DNA of 64,000 nucleotides from Micromonospora sp. NBC_01813 (GTDB lineage Bacteria; Actinomycetota; Actinomycetes; Mycobacteriales; Micromonosporaceae): NCBI RefSeq assembly GCF_035917335.1, contig NZ_CP109067.1, positions 6,571,001 to 6,635,000 of the forward strand, read 5' to 3'. Shown piece by piece: positions 63,921 to 64,000 of this stretch (position 1 is its first letter; each line of letters starts with the position of its first letter). The notes under the pieces were generated by a model. It saw only the letters and a program-made list of their open reading frames with translations, ran no database searches and was not told where the DNA came from. The position numbers and the translations under genes were made by a program.

Positions 63921-64000
63921 CTACTCGGGGTCGCGCTCGATCAGCGGGTTGCTCTGCACCCACTCGGCGGTCTCGGTGTACTTGCGTTGGATGTACTCCT
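63921..64000 (-). CDS. C-terminus of an unidentified protein (5' end outside window)
   Basis: The last 25 codons before TAG at 63921 read EYIQRKYTETAEWV and QSNPLIERDPE on the minus strand. The composition is clearly protein-like, and no stop interrupts it up to the window edge. No family can be assigned from so short a piece. It is followed by a gap of 234 bases (63687-63920) that holds an AGGAG-ATG at 63733 in a frame not linked to the next gene, and otherwise nothing I can identify. Confidence 0.6.
   Translation of the reverse strand, partial: EYIQRKYTETAEWVQSNPLIERDPE

Overview
The window is high-GC actinobacterial chromosome. Frequent GTG/TTG starts, mtrA-mtrB-lpqB, an LpqB/ComF/HPF/SecA run, Scr1-type XRE plus DUF397 pairs and many YD/RHS and secreted propeller proteins all point to a Micromonosporaceae-like organism (Micromonospora or a relative). 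This is inferred from gene content and order; no 16S gene is present.

Layout. 1-5.4 kb (minus strand): two secreted proteins, one resembling the helical pore domain of insecticidal delta-endotoxins (cut by the window edge) and one made of exactly 21 RCC1-type blades arranged as 3 x 7, followed by a band-7-like lipoprotein. 5.5-13.9 kb: a divergent Lrp/AsnC regulator and a polyamine-type ABC importer operon (binding protein, ATPase, two permeases, saccharopine-dehydrogenase-like enzyme), with a convergent gamma-aminobutyraldehyde-type dehydrogenase. 14-21.4 kb: an accessory stretch of small genes, a Ser/Thr kinase interrupted by one amber codon, a free-standing HflX N-terminal domain, unexplained palindromes, and an XRE regulator with two DUF397 genes. 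21.4-23 kb: another aldehyde dehydrogenase.

23-36.4 kb: a 3,354-residue secreted RHS/YD protein with an internal LamG-type domain, a Hint autoprocessing domain and a small C-terminal domain, followed by a low-GC gene in the immunity position and a large secreted carbohydrate-binding-like protein. The RHS tip has His-Gly-His-Gly and Ala-Ala-Cys-Arg-Gly motifs like a caspase/CHAT dyad; this is the strongest candidate for something undescribed. 36.4-38 kb: a second XRE-DUF397 pair with a palindromic operator candidate.

39-64 kb is mostly core genome: phosphomannomutase, Trm112, SIS isomerase and mannose-6-phosphate isomerase (mannose/GDP-mannose supply); RDD and SpoIIM-like membrane proteins; the DUF58-MoxR-DUF4350-DUF4129 operon; the MtrAB-LpqB envelope-stress system; ComF; long-form HPF; a double GNAT; SecA; and an Rv3235-family protein. 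An approximately 80-bp imperfect palindrome occurs three times (11.6, 45.8 and 46.9 kb), always at a gene 3' end, with a diverged fourth relative after secA. No rRNA, tRNA, CRISPR array or complete transposon was seen.
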